64,000 nt of DNA, from assembly GCF_003609835.1 (NCBI RefSeq), contig NZ_AP017898.1, positions 2,294,001-2,358,000 on the forward strand, in the 5' to 3' direction. Positions 62,840 through 64,000 of the stretch are shown here, piece after piece (position 1 is the stretch's first letter; the number at the start of each line of letters is the position of its first letter). Position numbers and translations under genes: made by a program. The DNA comes from Sphingopyxis sp. FD7. GTDB taxonomy: Bacteria > Pseudomonadota > Alphaproteobacteria > Sphingomonadales > Sphingomonadaceae. The notes under the pieces are model-generated. The model did not search any database, was not told the DNA's origin, and worked only from the letters and a program-made list of their open reading frames with translations.

Positions 62840-63823
62840 CCCCTCGGTCACGAAGAGAAGCACGACCGATCGCTTGCCGAGGCCGATCGCACGACGCTTT
62901 TCCGCACGGTCGCACGCGGCGACCAGCCCGGCAAGCCCAGCCGCCCCGGAAGGGGTCGTCGCAGGACCGCCGCTGTTTCGGAGGACAGGACACGCATCGC
63001 GCAACGCCGCCTCGCCCACCTGAATCGAGTGCGCTGCGTGACGGAGCAGAATCGCGAGCGCGGGCGCCGACGCGGCGCCGCAGGACAGCATGTCGGCGCA
63101 GGTTTCGAGCGTGCCTTCGATCTGGACCGGGCCACGGGCCTCAAGTCCGGCAGCGACGCAGGCCGCCGCCGCGGGCTCGACCACCACGGTCATCGCGGGC
63201 AGCGCCATTGCCGGCGTCAGCAACTCCGCCATCGCCGCGGCAAAGCCGCCAACACCCGCCTGCACGAACATATGCGAAGGACGCGGCAGGCCTTCGCTTT
63301 CGATCTGGACAATGATTTCCTCGGCAACCGTCGCATAGCCCGCCATGACATCACGAACGACCGGATCGTTATGATCCGCCGTCGTATCGGCGATCAACAG
63401 GCCCTCGCCACGCGTCGCGGCCGCGGCGGCTTCGCGCACGGCGTCGTCATAGGTGCCCTGCACCCGCATGATTGTTGCGCCCATCGCCGCGATGCGTGCC
63501 GCGCGGGCCGCGCTCACATGGTGCGGCAAATAGATGCGTGCGCCGACCCCGGCATCACGCGCCGCCGCCGCGACCGAAAGACCATGGTTGCCGTCGCTCG
63601 CGCAAATCAGCCTGCGCTCGACGTCGCCATCGCTCTCCATCCCATCAAGGCGCGCGAGCGCCAGCCGCGCCGCGCGCGTACCGCCCAGCGATTTGAAATT
63701 GCCGAGCGCGCGGCGATTCTCAGCCTTCACCAGCACGGCGGCAATGCCGAGCCGGTCGGCAAGCCGCGGCAGCGAGAGGAGCGGGGTGGGTGGCGCGCCG
63801 ATCGGCGAAGGCAGGCTGTTCAT
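62831..63823 (-). CDS. PLP-dependent lyase (threonine dehydratase/diaminopropionate ammonia-lyase-like)
   Basis: This 330-residue fold-type II PLP enzyme has the Schiff-base lysine in ALGNFKSLGG, the ASDGNHGLSVAAAARDAG substrate loop and phosphate-binding GVGGFAAAMAELL. It resembles diaminopropionate ammonia-lyase and threonine dehydratase, which eliminate ammonia from amino acids. A start five codons upstream is possible. The next gene on the same strand is an Lrp-type regulator, which often controls amino-acid enzymes. Confidence 0.88.
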   Translation of the reverse strand: MNSLPSPIGAPPTPLLSLPRLADRLGIAAVLVKAENRRALGNFKSLGGTRAARLALARLDGMESDGDVERRLICASDGNHGLSVAAAARDAGVGARIYLPHHVSAARAARIAAMGATIMRVQGTYDDAVREAAAAATRGEGLLIADTTADHNDPVVRDVMAGYATVAEEIIVQIESEGLPRPSHMFVQAGVGGFAAAMAELLTPAMALPAMTVVVEPAAAACVAAGLEARGPVQIEGTLETCADMLSCGAASAPALAILLRHAAHSIQVGEAALRDACPVLRNSGGPATTPSGAAGLAGLVAACDRAEKRRAIGLGKRSVVLLFVTEGLC

Positions 63824-63903
63824 GCCGCCGAACATAAAGCACGAGCGGGCAGGCGCGCCGCAATCGCACCGCTCGCCGCGCGGTGAAACGGCAAAGATTA
63901 CAG

Positions 63904-64000
63904 CTATCGCGCCTCGGGGATCGCGATCGCCAAGCCGCGCTTGACGACGCCGAGCGCGACATTGGTGGTGAAACGGCGAACATTGGGGTTCGCCGCGACG
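63904..64000 (-). CDS. Lrp/AsnC-family regulator, C-terminal fragment
   Basis: Only the last 31 codons are in the window (VAANPNVRRFTTNVALGVVK then RGLAIAIPEAR, stop at 63904). NVRRFTTNVAL is typical of the end of the Lrp/AsnC ligand-binding domain. It precedes the PLP lyase on the same strand by 80 bases, as a local amino-acid-responsive regulator would. Confidence 0.72.
   Translation of the reverse strand, partial: VAANPNVRRFTTNVALGVVKRGLAIAIPEAR

Overview
The window is GC-rich DNA from an alphaproteobacterium, most likely a sphingomonad close to Sphingopyxis. The clues are an archaeal-type class I lysyl-tRNA synthetase, CycM-like cytochromes, a large AcnA, GTG/TTG starts and the mix of short palindromic intergenic repeats. 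This placement is from gene content only; no search was possible.

Positions 1-11000 look like the conserved core of a plasmid or integrative element, all on the minus strand. An IS3-family element runs off the left edge. After it come a Toprim primase-like protein, a 1446-residue methyltransferase/'strawberry notch' helicase fusion, two small proteins, a ParB-like protein and a DUF932 protein. The last two share a repeated, hairpin-forming 5' leader.

Positions 11350-20280 hold the most interesting cargo: five plus-strand genes with overlapping or nearly touching ends. They encode a class II Fic protein, a small NACHT/STAND-like NTPase, a 789-residue helical protein, a polytopic membrane protein, and a permuted papain-like (YiiX type) hydrolase with a zinc ribbon. 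A complete IS3-family element (16832-18128, 3-bp target duplication GAA) sits in the membrane-protein gene and supplies a premature stop; removing it restores one 458-codon frame. The arrangement fits an uncharacterised defence or conflict system, probably inactivated by the insertion. An unknown 140-residue protein follows, then a Phd/PIN toxin-antitoxin pair near the likely right edge of the island.

From about 21.7 kb the content is ordinary chromosome: two divergent HxlR modules with near-identical operators (22.1 and 58.5 kb); AhpC/AhpF; PurT with an AAC(3)-I-like acetyltransferase; DNA polymerase I; prephenate dehydratase; two membrane-tethered cytochromes c; LOG protein; class I LysRS with two small partners; a HerA-like ATPase; an ArsR/SRPBCC pair; an M2 dipeptidase; a MarR-EmrA-EmrB efflux operon; a TetR/ferritin-like pair; an HWE histidine kinase; LacI and a TonB siderophore receptor; aconitase; and a PLP-dependent lyase beside an Lrp-type regulator. 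Four local regulators have clear palindromes at their own promoters, so autoregulation is a theme. Many intergenic gaps carry inverted repeats of at least four sequence families. No tRNA, rRNA or CRISPR array was seen.
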